IMG/VR virus record: IMGVR_UViG_3300033148_003387
Coordinates: 1-50,578 of that record
Length of the DNA stretch: 50,578 nucleotides
Source of the DNA: a virus
Reading direction: 5' to 3' (one strand)
The translations under genes and the position numbers were made by a program. Shown here one piece after another: positions 6,964 to 12,655 of this stretch. How positions within the stretch are numbered: position 1 is the stretch's first letter; the number at the start of each line of letters is the position of its first letter. Below the pieces are notes generated by a model. The model saw nothing but the letters and a program-made list of their open reading frames with translations. It did no database searches and was not told where the DNA came from.

Positions 6964-7117
6964 AACATTTTTTTAGCTCAATAAACCCATCTTTAAGGAC
7001 GGTTAGTTCATTGAATAGTTCAACATAAAAAGGTTCTGATAGTCTAAAGGCTCGGTGGGCTACATAATCAATATGTTTAGCCCACGCCTTAAGGTTTTTG
7101 ATTGGCTCTACTACCAT
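6950..7117 (-). CDS. Hypothetical protein (55 aa)
   Basis: ATG at 7117, TAA at 6950-6952. Starts MVVEPIKNLKAWAKHID; a helical protein with mixed charge. It overlaps both neighbours (7 bases upstream, 14 bases downstream), a pattern that would be unlikely for a chance frame. Function not recognised. Confidence 0.6.
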   Translation of the reverse strand: MVVEPIKNLKAWAKHIDYVAHRAFRLSEPFYVELFNELTVLKDGFIELKKCYAEK

Positions 7118-7440
7118 CCTTTTGTTTCCTTTAATTTAGCTATTTTTTGATTAATCTTTTCGCTAGAGTTTAACACCTTTCTTTTATAGGCTGCTCTTTC
7201 TTTAGCTTTTAAAACTTTCCTAGCTTCGCCTACAGTTAAGCTTTTTGTGTTCATAATTTCTCTTAACTTGTCGTATTTTGCAATACCGTCCCAAACTTGT
7301 TTAGATATTCTTTCGTTTTGTGTCATAACATATTTATTTAAAAAACGGTTGCATTTGAAACGTAGCAACCTCCACGCCAATTTATTTATGTAAATGAATT
7401 CTTCTGTTCTAGTCATTATCCAAGGTTTTTGAATTCCCAC
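7111..7440 (-). CDS. Hypothetical basic helical protein (109 aa)
   Basis: Strongly basic (many Lys and Arg), predicted mostly helical. An aromatic/basic N-terminal half (INKLAWRLLRFKCNRFLNKY) is followed by two long charged helices. The composition suggests RNA or DNA binding. An internal ATG at residue 9 (MTRTEEF) is an alternative start; the longer form is kept because it overlaps the upstream gene by 25 bases without cost. No family recognised. Confidence 0.6.
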   Translation of the reverse strand: MGIQKPWIMTRTEEFIYINKLAWRLLRFKCNRFLNKYVMTQNERISKQVWDGIAKYDKLREIMNTKSLTVGEARKVLKAKERAAYKRKVLNSSEKINQKIAKLKETKGW

Positions 7441-7661
7441 TGGACCAGCTTCTCCATTCGTTTATTGTGTAATATTTTCTTTGCTTTATCGAAAGTACAG
7501 TCGTATATCTTTTGACACATCTTAATACTTTCTAAATATGAAGTCATATCTCCCTCACCTAAATCTTTACTTTGTTTTGTTGTTTCAGCTATCAGCTGTT
7601 GCTCTTCCTCGCAAACGAACTGTCTAACAGTCGGTCTGCGTCTTTTGTTTGTGTTTGTCAT
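7416..7661 (-). CDS. Hypothetical protein (81 aa)
   Basis: Starts MTNTNKRRRPTVRQFVCEEE: a basic N-terminal tail followed by helices, including MCQKIYDCTFDKAKKIL and a C-terminal MEKLVQWEFKNLG. The helix pairing around residues 45-70 could be a small helical bundle that interacts with nucleic acid. It overlaps the next gene by 25 bases. Not recognised. Confidence 0.6.
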   Translation of the reverse strand: MTNTNKRRRPTVRQFVCEEEQQLIAETTKQSKDLGEGDMTSYLESIKMCQKIYDCTFDKAKKILHNKRMEKLVQWEFKNLG

Positions 7662-7678
7662 AATATGTTTTTAATATT

Positions 7679-8080
7679 TTAATAGAACCAACCCTGATGA
7701 TAACAATCTTCAGGTCTTTCGTTTACCCATTCAGATATTGGGTTTCTAACTACATTAGGCACAAGTCCTTCAGGCATTTGCTCAAGTATTTGGTCGTAGG
7801 TGTAGCTATTTTTGTTTAAAAATTCTTCGTGCTGGTAATACAGTTTACGCTTTTCTTCCGGTGTCTTAACGAGATCTGTCTCGGACCAAATTCTTCTTGA
7901 TTCTTTGAATGTTTTTCTAGTCATAAACCTACCATATCCGTCATAAACTCCTCCATAAGTGTTACCTAAATGGTCTATTATATATGCAGTTTTAGTGAAT
8001 GGCTCGCTCGGTGTTCCTTCATAGTATTGATTCGTTACCGATTCGTTAGTGTCTTGTGTTATGTAGCTAAAAAATCCCAT
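7679..8080 (-). CDS. Conserved-type phage protein starting MGFFSYITQDT (133 aa)
   Basis: The N-terminus MGFFSYITQDTNESV is one I recall from small proteins of many phages and some plasmids, where the domain has no assigned function. It is followed by AYIIDHLGNTYGGVYDGYG, a beta-hairpin-like segment, and by a helical region and an acidic, aromatic C-terminus. The start is well supported: an unusually strong Shine-Dalgarno sequence lies just upstream (8081-8097). Soluble, cytoplasmic. Confidence 0.75.
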   Translation of the reverse strand: MGFFSYITQDTNESVTNQYYEGTPSEPFTKTAYIIDHLGNTYGGVYDGYGRFMTRKTFKESRRIWSETDLVKTPEEKRKLYYQHEEFLNKNSYTYDQILEQMPEGLVPNVVRNPISEWVNERPEDCYHQGWFY

Positions 8081-8097
8081 TTTACTTTCCTCCTTTT
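8081..8097 (-). promoter_or_regulatory. Strong Shine-Dalgarno leader (copy 1)
   Basis: On the minus strand this reads AAAAGGAGGAAAGTAAA directly before the ATG at 8080, with full AGGAGG complementarity to 16S rRNA. The same 17 bases plus the ATG are repeated at 8198-8214. Most other genes in the window have only A-rich leaders. Confidence 0.8.
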
Positions 8098-8197
8098 AAA
8101 ATTGGTTTGTAATATACATTAAGAATATGTGTAGCATTACAGCTACTGTAGCACCGATCAGCGCCACTACTCCATCATTGTTTAATAACTCTTTCAT
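8096..8197 (-). CDS. Transmembrane microprotein (33 aa)
   Basis: From ATG at 8197 to TAA at 8096. The product starts MKELLNNDGVVALIG and has one hydrophobic helix (residues 10-30) ending MYITNQF. The start is set by a textbook AGGAGG ribosome-binding site, so despite its size this is very likely translated, probably at a high level. A holin-like, toxin-like or membrane-remodelling role would be compatible, but nothing in the sequence selects one. Confidence 0.65.
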   Translation of the reverse strand: MKELLNNDGVVALIGATVAVMLHIFLMYITNQF

Positions 8198-8214
8198 TTT
8201 ACTTTCCTCCTTTT
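8198..8214 (-). promoter_or_regulatory. Strong Shine-Dalgarno leader (copy 2)
   Basis: Exact repeat of the leader at 8081-8097, placed before the ATG at 8197. The identity of the whole leader, not just the AGGAGG core, suggests duplication or selection for equal expression of the two genes. Confidence 0.8.
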
Positions 8215-8409
8215 TTAATTGATTAATCTCATTATTTCGTACACATCTGTAGTTGCATACTGTTTCTTTTTTAATTCTATAAACCCTTCAGCTTTTAGAA
8301 GTTTTTGGTGGTATCTCTTTCTTTGTTCGATATTGAATATATTGTAGTATAACACTACTAATCTATTAGCTTCTTTAAGCTGGTCGAGTTCTGTTTTAAA
8401 TTGTGCCAT
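8215..8409 (-). CDS. Hypothetical helical protein (64 aa)
   Basis: Starts MAQFKTELDQLKEANRLVV and has a three-helix pattern with a basic middle (EQRKRYHQKLLKAEGF) resembling small winged-helix or HTH-type DNA-binding proteins. No sequence-specific motif is visible. First protein-coding gene of ordinary size downstream of the tRNA-like element. Confidence 0.55.
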   Translation of the reverse strand: MAQFKTELDQLKEANRLVVLYYNIFNIEQRKRYHQKLLKAEGFIELKKKQYATTDVYEIMRLIN

Positions 8410-8410
8410 T

Positions 8411-8509
8411 TTACTTATTTAATGATTTAATAAATTGTCTTAACTGATTCACTCTAACATTAGAGCTGTCATTAAGAGCTTCTTTGATTTGCTGTTGTAT
8501 TTTGTCCAT
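8411..8509 (-). CDS. Hypothetical microprotein (32 aa) following the tRNA-like element
   Basis: ATG at 8509 lies three bases after the 3' end of the tRNA-like sequence; TAA is at 8411-8413. The product starts MDKIQQQIKEALNDSSNV and looks like two short amphipathic helices. The tight abutment to the tRNA-like element means RNase P or RNase Z processing of that element would create or remove the 5' end of this message. Small size keeps confidence low. Confidence 0.45.
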   Translation of the reverse strand: MDKIQQQIKEALNDSSNVRVNQLRQFIKSLNK

Positions 8510-8512
8510 AGT

Positions 8513-8573
8513 GGCAATACAGAGAATCGAACTCCGTTACCTATTATTTCAGTTTGTCAACCTGACTATTGCC
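8513..8573 (-). tRNA. tRNA-like element, only 61 nt, apparently lacking a D arm
   Basis: The minus strand folds as a perfect 7-bp acceptor stem (GGCAATA with TATTGCC) and a canonical T arm (CGGAG-TTCGATT-CTCTG, five pairs with one G-U, loop starting TTCGA). Between them are only 37 nt, about 12 short of a normal tRNA. One reading gives an anticodon arm TCAGG-TTGACAA-ACTGA (four pairs plus a G-A) with loop TTGACAA and candidate anticodon GAC (Val), no D arm and a 12-nt variable region. Another reading makes GTCAGGTTGAC a tiny D arm with a poor anticodon stem. No CCA is encoded. It may be a degenerate tRNA or a tRNA mimic; both folds are my own hand folding. Confidence 0.5.
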
Positions 8574-8611
8574 AATAAAAAAAGAGGGCAACTTTTATTG
8601 TTACCCTCTTT
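8574..8611 (-). terminator. Strong intrinsic terminator on the minus strand
   Basis: A 12-bp stem (AAAGAGGGTAAC with GTTGCCCTCTTT, one wobble pair), 7-nt loop and a run of seven T on the minus strand. It ends the gene-free segment 8612-9226 and directly precedes the tRNA-like element, so whatever is transcribed leftwards from about 9226 would stop here. Confidence 0.85.
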
Positions 8612-9226
8612 AGTTTTATCTCCTTATCCATCATTGTCATATATCCGACCTCAGTCTTAATTTTTGACTTAGATATAATTTAACTTTTGAACAGGATCTG
8701 CTCTCCTTATTTATAAACACAACCTAGCAGTTGATAGGAAGCTTAGTATTTCGGCAGTTTTTACCTGCTTTACCCACTTACCAAATATTTCAATTCAGTT
8801 GTCTTTAAACATAGGGTGCAACTTTACACAATGCGCCTCGCTTTACGTGTTTTCGCTATATATTTAACCAGCTCCTGATCGAAAAATCAGTCCATACCTT
8901 AGACCTTAGTTCTAGTTAAACTCTCTGCTTCTTTAGTCCATTTATGCGCACTACTCGAACGCTTTCGCACTCAAAACTTACCTAAATTGCATCTCTAGAC
9001 ATACATACCTGCCTAGTTGGTTTTTAAACTTTCAAAGGGTTAAATAAAACGTGCTGAATTGTTATTGAATTCGCCATTTAAACAACTATAAGAACGCTTA
9101 TAAATGCTGCTAAATGCTTTACGGTAGAGGTTCTAACATTAAGACCTTAAGAACGCTTAAAATCTGTCAGATTTGCTACAATTAACCTTTGAATTAACGC
9201 CCAATTAAAAGGGCGTTAAACGCTTA
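8574..9226 (-). ncRNA. Candidate large structured non-coding RNA (about 650 nt)
   Basis: More than 600 bases in a dense phage genome hold no convincing reading frame, yet are bounded by a promoter-like signal (9232-9261) and a 12-bp terminator (8574-8611). The interior is full of hairpins: a 9-bp stem 9194-9202/9211-9219, AAATC...GATTT at 9159-9175, two near-identical hairpins TTAAG-AACG-CTTAA at about 9148 and 9088, a 5-bp stem at 8875-8890 nested in 8866-8871/8912-8917, a 6-bp stem GGTGCA/TGCGCC near 8815-8837 and GCAG/CTGC near 8753. Phages are known to carry giant ornate RNAs such as GOLLD and ROOL, often beside tRNA genes; this locus resembles that setting. The identity with either class is not established. 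Confidence 0.6.
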
Positions 9227-9231
9227 ATTAA

Positions 9232-9261
9232 AAAAGATATAAAGAACTATTTGCCGTCAAC
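9232..9261 (-). promoter_or_regulatory. Promoter-like sequence for the candidate RNA
   Basis: Reading leftwards, GTTG (9261-9258) is followed after 18 bases by TATCTTTT (9239-9232), one mismatch from the Bacteroidota pattern TTTG-N19-21-TAnnTTTG. Transcription would start near 9226, just before the 9-bp hairpin at 9194-9219. Confidence 0.5.
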
Positions 9262-9308
9262 ACTCAGTTAAAAAACTGTCAACCCTTCGGAAGTTGAACT
9301 GGTGTTTT
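9257..9308. other. Alternative-hairpin element between terminator and RNA promoter
   Basis: CAGTTAAAAAACTG is a local hairpin, and CAAC...GTTG closes a second one around CTTCGGAAG. Alternatively AACACTCAGTT can pair over its length (one bulge) with AACTGGTGTT. Two mutually exclusive folds in 50 bases could be a switch or simply part of the terminator region. Confidence 0.4.
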
Positions 9309-9310
9309 AC

Positions 9311-9335
9311 AAAAAGGGGGCTATTTTGCCCCCTT
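9311..9335 (-). terminator. Intrinsic terminator after the gene at 9340-9771
   Basis: A perfect 8-bp GC-rich stem (AAGGGGGC with GCCCCCTT), 6-nt loop and five T on the minus strand, starting 5 bases past the stop codon. The other strand is also followed by T-rich sequence, so it may act in both directions. Confidence 0.85.
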
Positions 9336-9339
9336 ATAT

Positions 9340-9771
9340 TTATTTAGAATTCTTTGAAAGTCTGCTTAATACATTACACACTTGGTGCGTTGAGAAATAC
9401 TCTTTTTTAACCTCTGTTATAACGTATTTATTACCCTCTTTTACGCTTTTAAACCTTTCGTATCTAGTCAAATTAGATAAGAAAGACTTAACCGTTAACG
9501 CTGAGATATTTAGCTTTGAGTTGTTGGTCTTATTCAGGTAATCAATAAACGCTTGCGTTTGCTCTAATCCCTCACCTTTACAAAATTTTACTATACCGTT
9601 TGCACTTCTAGTAGTTTCTAGGTATTTGCTTTTTACAATTCTTCTCAATTGTACGTTTTCGTTGATTTTAGGTGTTTTTTTAGTTGACTTTGCACCTGAT
9701 AAACTAACTTCTTTTGTTGTTGTTCTTTTACTATTCTTCGAAGAAACAACGCTTTTTATTTGTGTTTTCAT
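9340..9771 (-). CDS. Basic hypothetical protein, possible DNA-binding domain (143 aa)
   Basis: The first 45 residues are a disordered, lysine/serine/threonine-rich tail (MKTQIKSVVSSKNSKRTTTK). Residues 55-140 look like a folded helical domain with a possible winged-helix pattern: helix SANGIVKFCKGEG, helix QTQAFIDYLNKT, helix ALTVKSFLSNLTRYERF, then a hairpin VKEGNKYVITEV. It is the promoter-proximal minus-strand gene facing the G-rich control region and has its own terminator, an arrangement typical of an early regulator. Regulatory function is inference. Confidence 0.6.
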   Translation of the reverse strand: MKTQIKSVVSSKNSKRTTTKEVSLSGAKSTKKTPKINENVQLRRIVKSKYLETTRSANGIVKFCKGEGLEQTQAFIDYLNKTNNSKLNISALTVKSFLSNLTRYERFKSVKEGNKYVITEVKKEYFSTHQVCNVLSRLSKNSK

Positions 9772-9993
9772 ATTGCAATAATACGTTATAAATATTTAAT
9801 AAACAAATTATTTACAAGTTTTTTTTATTTTATTTACATTTTACTGAGGTAATTAAGGGGACAACAAAGAGTTAATAAGACAATAGAAAGGTTTTAAGAG
9901 GGTTTAAAGGGGCTGAAATGTTAAGGGGTTTAAAGAGGGGTTGAAGGTGTTATCCCTTTGCTTAAAGGGTGCAAGGGTTAAGAGTTTAATGAA

Positions 9994-10024
9994 GGGTAAA
10001 GGGGGACGGGGTACGGGTACGGGG
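9994..10024 (+). other. Canonical G-quadruplex motif
   Basis: Five G tracts (3, 5, 4, 3 and 4 G) separated by loops TAAA, AC, TAC and TAC, satisfying the G3+N1-7 rule on the plus strand. A second, looser cluster of four G tracts lies at about 9898-9943. Confidence 0.75.
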
Positions 10025-10063
10025 TTGAGTATTGCAGTAATGAGGGGGGGGAGTTAGTGAGAT

Positions 10064-10113
10064 CAGGCGCGCGCGTGTCCACGCGTTAGCGCGCAAGCGC
10101 GCGAGTGCGTGCG
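10064..10113. repeat. GC-rich palindromic block
   Basis: GCGCGC/AA/GCGCGC centred at 10095-10096 extends outwards, with one mismatch and two wobble pairs, to CACGC/GCGTG, giving a hairpin over 10080-10111. An overlapping hairpin CGCGTG-TC-CACGCG lies just to its left. The GC content is extreme for this genome. Confidence 0.8.
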
Positions 10114-10258
10114 AGGTGTGCGAAAACGTGAAAAAGTTCGGGCGAAATTTTTTAAAAAAAGAACCCCCCTTGTTTTTTAAATCGTTTTTCTGGTGGGGTC
10201 GAGTCGTCAGCGCGTGGGGGTCATCCCCTGGTTATATGTATGTGATAAAATTTTTTGC

Positions 10259-10266
10259 TATCTTTG
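10259..10266 (+). promoter_or_regulatory. -7 promoter box TATCTTTG
   Basis: Matches TAnnTTTG of Bacteroidota sigma-A promoters, 16 bases before the ATG at 10283. No clear -33 TTTG at the standard distance. Confidence 0.6.
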
Positions 10267-10282
10267 TTATAAACTATACAAC

Positions 10283-10495
10283 ATGAAAAAGATTAGACGA
10301 AAAAAGAATTTAAGCTACGATCACGATTATACTATAAAGAAAGGTAGACTTATTAATAATGCTCCAGAAACAACAACAGGACTTTGGAAGGAAGCACAAA
10401 GAAGAAAGGCTATGAAAAGAGCTGACAAGGTTAGGATGATAGCTGAAGCAAACGAACTAGCTAACATGAATATAGACCTATTTAAAAAAATATAA
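10283..10495 (+). CDS. Small basic protein (70 aa), first rightward gene
   Basis: The ATG at 10283 is chosen because the TATCTTTG box at 10259-10266 lies inside the longer frame that begins at 10193, so the longer form could not be made from this promoter. The product (starts MKKIRRKKNLSYDHDYTI) has a very basic N-terminus, a middle with NNAPETTTGLWKEAQRRKAM and a helical C-terminus. It forms a single-gene unit with its own promoter and terminator. Function unknown; the composition suggests nucleic-acid contact. Confidence 0.65.
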   Translation: MKKIRRKKNLSYDHDYTIKKGRLINNAPETTTGLWKEAQRRKAMKRADKVRMIAEANELANMNIDLFKKI

Positions 10496-10527
10496 CGATT
10501 TCTTTTCTCCATAGTTCGTCTAAAATC

Positions 10528-10559
10528 GGGAACGTTTTCACTCAGCGTTCCCTTTTTTT
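10528..10559 (+). terminator. Intrinsic terminator
   Basis: GGGAACG/CGTTCCC 7-bp stem with an 11-nt loop followed by seven T, 32 bases after the stop codon at 10495. Confidence 0.85.
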
Positions 10560-10601
10560 ATGTTATAAATCTAAGTTTTATGTTGGTTTTATGTTATAAA
10601 T
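10557..10601. repeat. 14-bp direct repeat upstream of groEL
   Basis: TTTATGTTATAAAT occurs at 10557-10570 and again at 10588-10601, with a partial third copy (TTTTATGTTGG) between. The spacing of 31 bases is about three helical turns, as for a pair of operator sites. The rest of 10602-10736 is AT-rich with no visible gene. Confidence 0.6.
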
Positions 10602-10736
10602 TCAAACCTAACTTGTTGTAAACCAATAGTATATGTTACCATGTTACTTTCTACTCACACCCGTTAAGTATAAAAAAATAAAAAGTATAAAAAAAAATAA
10701 AAGTGATATAGGTACGGAAAACCAACATTCCAACAT

Positions 10737-10767
10737 TTTGCTACTCTTCATATTTTGCGTAGATTTG
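10737..10767 (+). promoter_or_regulatory. Bacteroidota-type promoter for groEL-groES
   Basis: TTTG (10737-10740), exactly 19 bases, then TAGATTTG (10760-10767): a full match to the TTTG-N19-21-TAnnTTTG consensus. The groEL ATG follows 29 bases later. It is the best complete promoter in the window. Confidence 0.8.
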
Positions 10768-10795
10768 TATTAACAATAAACTACAATACAATACA

Positions 10796-12367
10796 ATGAT
10801 AGTAAAAGATATTAGCTTTGGCGATGAAGCTAGAGGTGCCTTAATCGCAGGCATAAACAAAATCGCTAATGCTGTAAAAAGCACACTAGGTGCGCGAGGT
10901 CGCACAGTCTTAATTGAATCAACTGAGCACATAGGCGGTATAACGGTAACAAAGGATGGAGTAACTGTTGCTAACAGCATCAACCTTATGGACCCGACTG
11001 AAAATTTAGCTGTAGTAATGATGCGTCAAGCTGCATCCAAGACAGCTAGTGAAGCTGGTGACGGAACGACTACAGCTATAGTGTTAGCTCAAGCATTGAT
11101 CCATGAAGCTCAAACACGTATAAAGCCGGAGATGAACTTGACTCAGATTATGAGAGCTATTCAATCTAGTTCGGATTACATACTAAAGCTATTAACTGAC
11201 ATGTCGGACCAGGTGAATGAGGATAGGCTGCTAGATGTCGCCTCTATTTCAGCTAATAATGATTCGGAGATTGGGGAAATAATATACAACGCTTACAATA
11301 ATGTAGGTAAGCATGGAGTGGTGACGGTAGAGAATGCGCAAGGGTCTGAGACTTATTGCACAGTTAGTGAAGGTATGCGTATAGCCCGTGGGTATTTGTC
11401 TAGGTATTTTATAACTAACAAGAAAACCAGTGAATGCGTTTTGGAGAAACCATACATCTTAGTTCTTGATCAAGAGGTTGAGCAGTTCGGGAATATTGAA
11501 CAGGTCCTGGCTGATGTGTACAAAGAAGGGCGTTCCATACTAATCATTTCTAACTTAAGTCCAAACATTATAAACACACTAAACCTCAACCGAGCTAGAA
11601 ATGGTTTAAAGGTTTGTGCTATTCAACCACCGCAGTTTGGTTGGAAGTCAAACGAGCTGATGGAGGATATAGCGATAGCAACTGGCGCAACATATTTTAG
11701 TGAGTCGACTGGCGACAATCTACAATCAGTCTCCATAGCCGATCTTGGTTTCTGTGATAAAGTAATCGTAGACCAAACACATACCATACTAGTGCGAAAC
11801 GAGGACAATGACCAAGTGGTTAATGACCGAGTGTCCGTCCTGTGGGAAGAGCATGATAACCATAAAAATAAAGACACTCAAGAATTTATTCGCGAGCGCA
11901 TAGCTGTACTGTCAGGACGAATCGGAGTAATCCACGTAGGAGCCAATTCAGACATAGAGCAAAAAGAAAAGCGCGATAGGGTGGATGATGCTGTCTGCGC
12001 GACTCGCGCAGCACTGGAGGACGGAATTCTCTCCGGAGGTGGTGTCGCACTTAGGGACATCTCCACAAAGGTTGGCTCTCAAAAAGGATCATGTGAAGAA
12101 GATCAGGTCGCTTACGCAATTTTAGAAAAAGCACTGCGTGCTCCTTATAATCAAATATTAGCCAATGCGGGTCTGGACTATCCAGCACCCTCTGGACAAA
12201 GAAAGGGCTACGGCATAAATGTCAAGACTATGAAAAGTGGGAACATGCGTAAGCTAGGCATCATTGACCCAACTAAAGTAACAAAGAGTGCTATAGTAAA
12301 TGCGATATCTGTAGCTACAACTATCCTATCAACTAATGCTATAATAACAAACATAAGACAACAATGA
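10796..12367 (+). CDS. groEL: Phage-encoded 60-kDa chaperonin (GroEL homologue)
   Basis: A 523-residue full-length chaperonin. The equatorial ATPase elements are present: KSTLGARGRTV (28-38), TKDGVTV with Asp54 (52-58), and GDGTTTA with Asp89 (88-94); towards the C-terminus come the DDAVCATRAALEDG and ILSGGGVAL blocks. The apical domain is present but divergent. The C-terminus ends in a short polar tail without the GGM repeats of cellular GroEL, so the cavity floor differs. It would fold phage proteins such as the capsid or tail proteins in the host cytoplasm. It overlaps groES by four bases, so the pair is co-translated, in the reverse order to most bacterial operons. Intact active-site motifs argue for a functional enzyme. 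Confidence 0.95.
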   Translation: MIVKDISFGDEARGALIAGINKIANAVKSTLGARGRTVLIESTEHIGGITVTKDGVTVANSINLMDPTENLAVVMMRQAASKTASEAGDGTTTAIVLAQALIHEAQTRIKPEMNLTQIMRAIQSSSDYILKLLTDMSDQVNEDRLLDVASISANNDSEIGEIIYNAYNNVGKHGVVTVENAQGSETYCTVSEGMRIARGYLSRYFITNKKTSECVLEKPYILVLDQEVEQFGNIEQVLADVYKEGRSILIISNLSPNIINTLNLNRARNGLKVCAIQPPQFGWKSNELMEDIAIATGATYFSESTGDNLQSVSIADLGFCDKVIVDQTHTILVRNEDNDQVVNDRVSVLWEEHDNHKNKDTQEFIRERIAVLSGRIGVIHVGANSDIEQKEKRDRVDDAVCATRAALEDGILSGGGVALRDISTKVGSQKGSCEEDQVAYAILEKALRAPYNQILANAGLDYPAPSGQRKGYGINVKTMKSGNMRKLGIIDPTKVTKSAIVNAISVATTILSTNAIITNIRQQ

Positions 12368-12621
12368 AAGCAATAGGTAAATATTTGCTGATTGAATCTC
12401 AAGCAGAAGAACACACTACCAAAAACGGATTGCTGATAACTGGAGATGATGTAGCTCAAGTTAGATATGCTCGCGGAAAAGTTATTAGTGTGGGATCGGA
12501 TGTAAAACATATATCACAAGATGATATTATATATTACGACAAACGAAACACGCATATAGCAAGAATTGAAGGTGCTGCTTATCAAGTTGTTCCTGAAGCT
12601 TGTGTGGTAATTGTTTTGTAA
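12364..12621 (+). CDS. groES: Phage-encoded co-chaperonin (GroES homologue)
   Basis: An 85-residue protein with the GroES pattern: an N-terminal strand (MKAIGKYLLIES), a mobile-loop region around residues 15-30 with TTKNGLLITG, the turn ARGKVISVG, a central DDIIYYDK and a C-terminal strand ACVVIVL. The GLLI of the mobile loop corresponds to the GIVL/GIII motif that docks on the GroEL apical domain. It is shorter than E. coli GroES (97 aa). ATGA overlap with groEL. Confidence 0.9.
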   Translation: MKAIGKYLLIESQAEEHTTKNGLLITGDDVAQVRYARGKVISVGSDVKHISQDDIIYYDKRNTHIARIEGAAYQVVPEACVVIVL

Positions 12622-12630
12622 AAAAATACT

Positions 12631-12638
12631 TATCTTTG
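12631..12638 (+). promoter_or_regulatory. -7 promoter box TATCTTTG
   Basis: Lies 18 bases before the ATG at 12656 and 10 bases after the groES stop; it separates the chaperonin unit from the basic-protein cluster. Confidence 0.6.
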
Positions 12639-12655
12639 GTGTATAAATTATACCA

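Larger units (their letters stand above)
9772..10282. other. Divergent, G-rich and GC-palindromic intergenic region (candidate origin or control region)
   Basis: This 510-base gap separates the leftward and rightward gene blocks. It begins with very AT-rich sequence (9772-9840), continues with about 200 bases in which the plus strand is full of GGG/GGGG runs, then a GC-palindromic block (10064-10113), an A/T tract and a run of C (10148-10169) and ends in the rightward promoter. Composition is unlike the rest of the window. No reading frame is supported in it. Replication origin, packaging or terminus signal, or transcription insulator are all possible. Confidence 0.6.

Noticed and set aside
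8574-9226. tmRNA or a group I intron in the gene-free segment
   Set aside because: No tRNA-like ends enclosing the segment and no tag reading frame for tmRNA. The tRNA-like element is continuous rather than split, and no intron-type core was recognised.
9302-9541. Plus-strand frame opposite 9340-9771
   Set aside because: It begins in a terminator region and has no promoter or family features; the minus-strand gene has a terminator and better composition.
10193-10282. Longer start for the small gene at 10283
   Set aside because: The TATCTTTG promoter lies inside this extension, so the extension would not be transcribed from it.
11623-12066. Minus-strand frames inside groEL
   Set aside because: Shadows of a clear chaperonin gene; Ser/Cys-rich products with no family.
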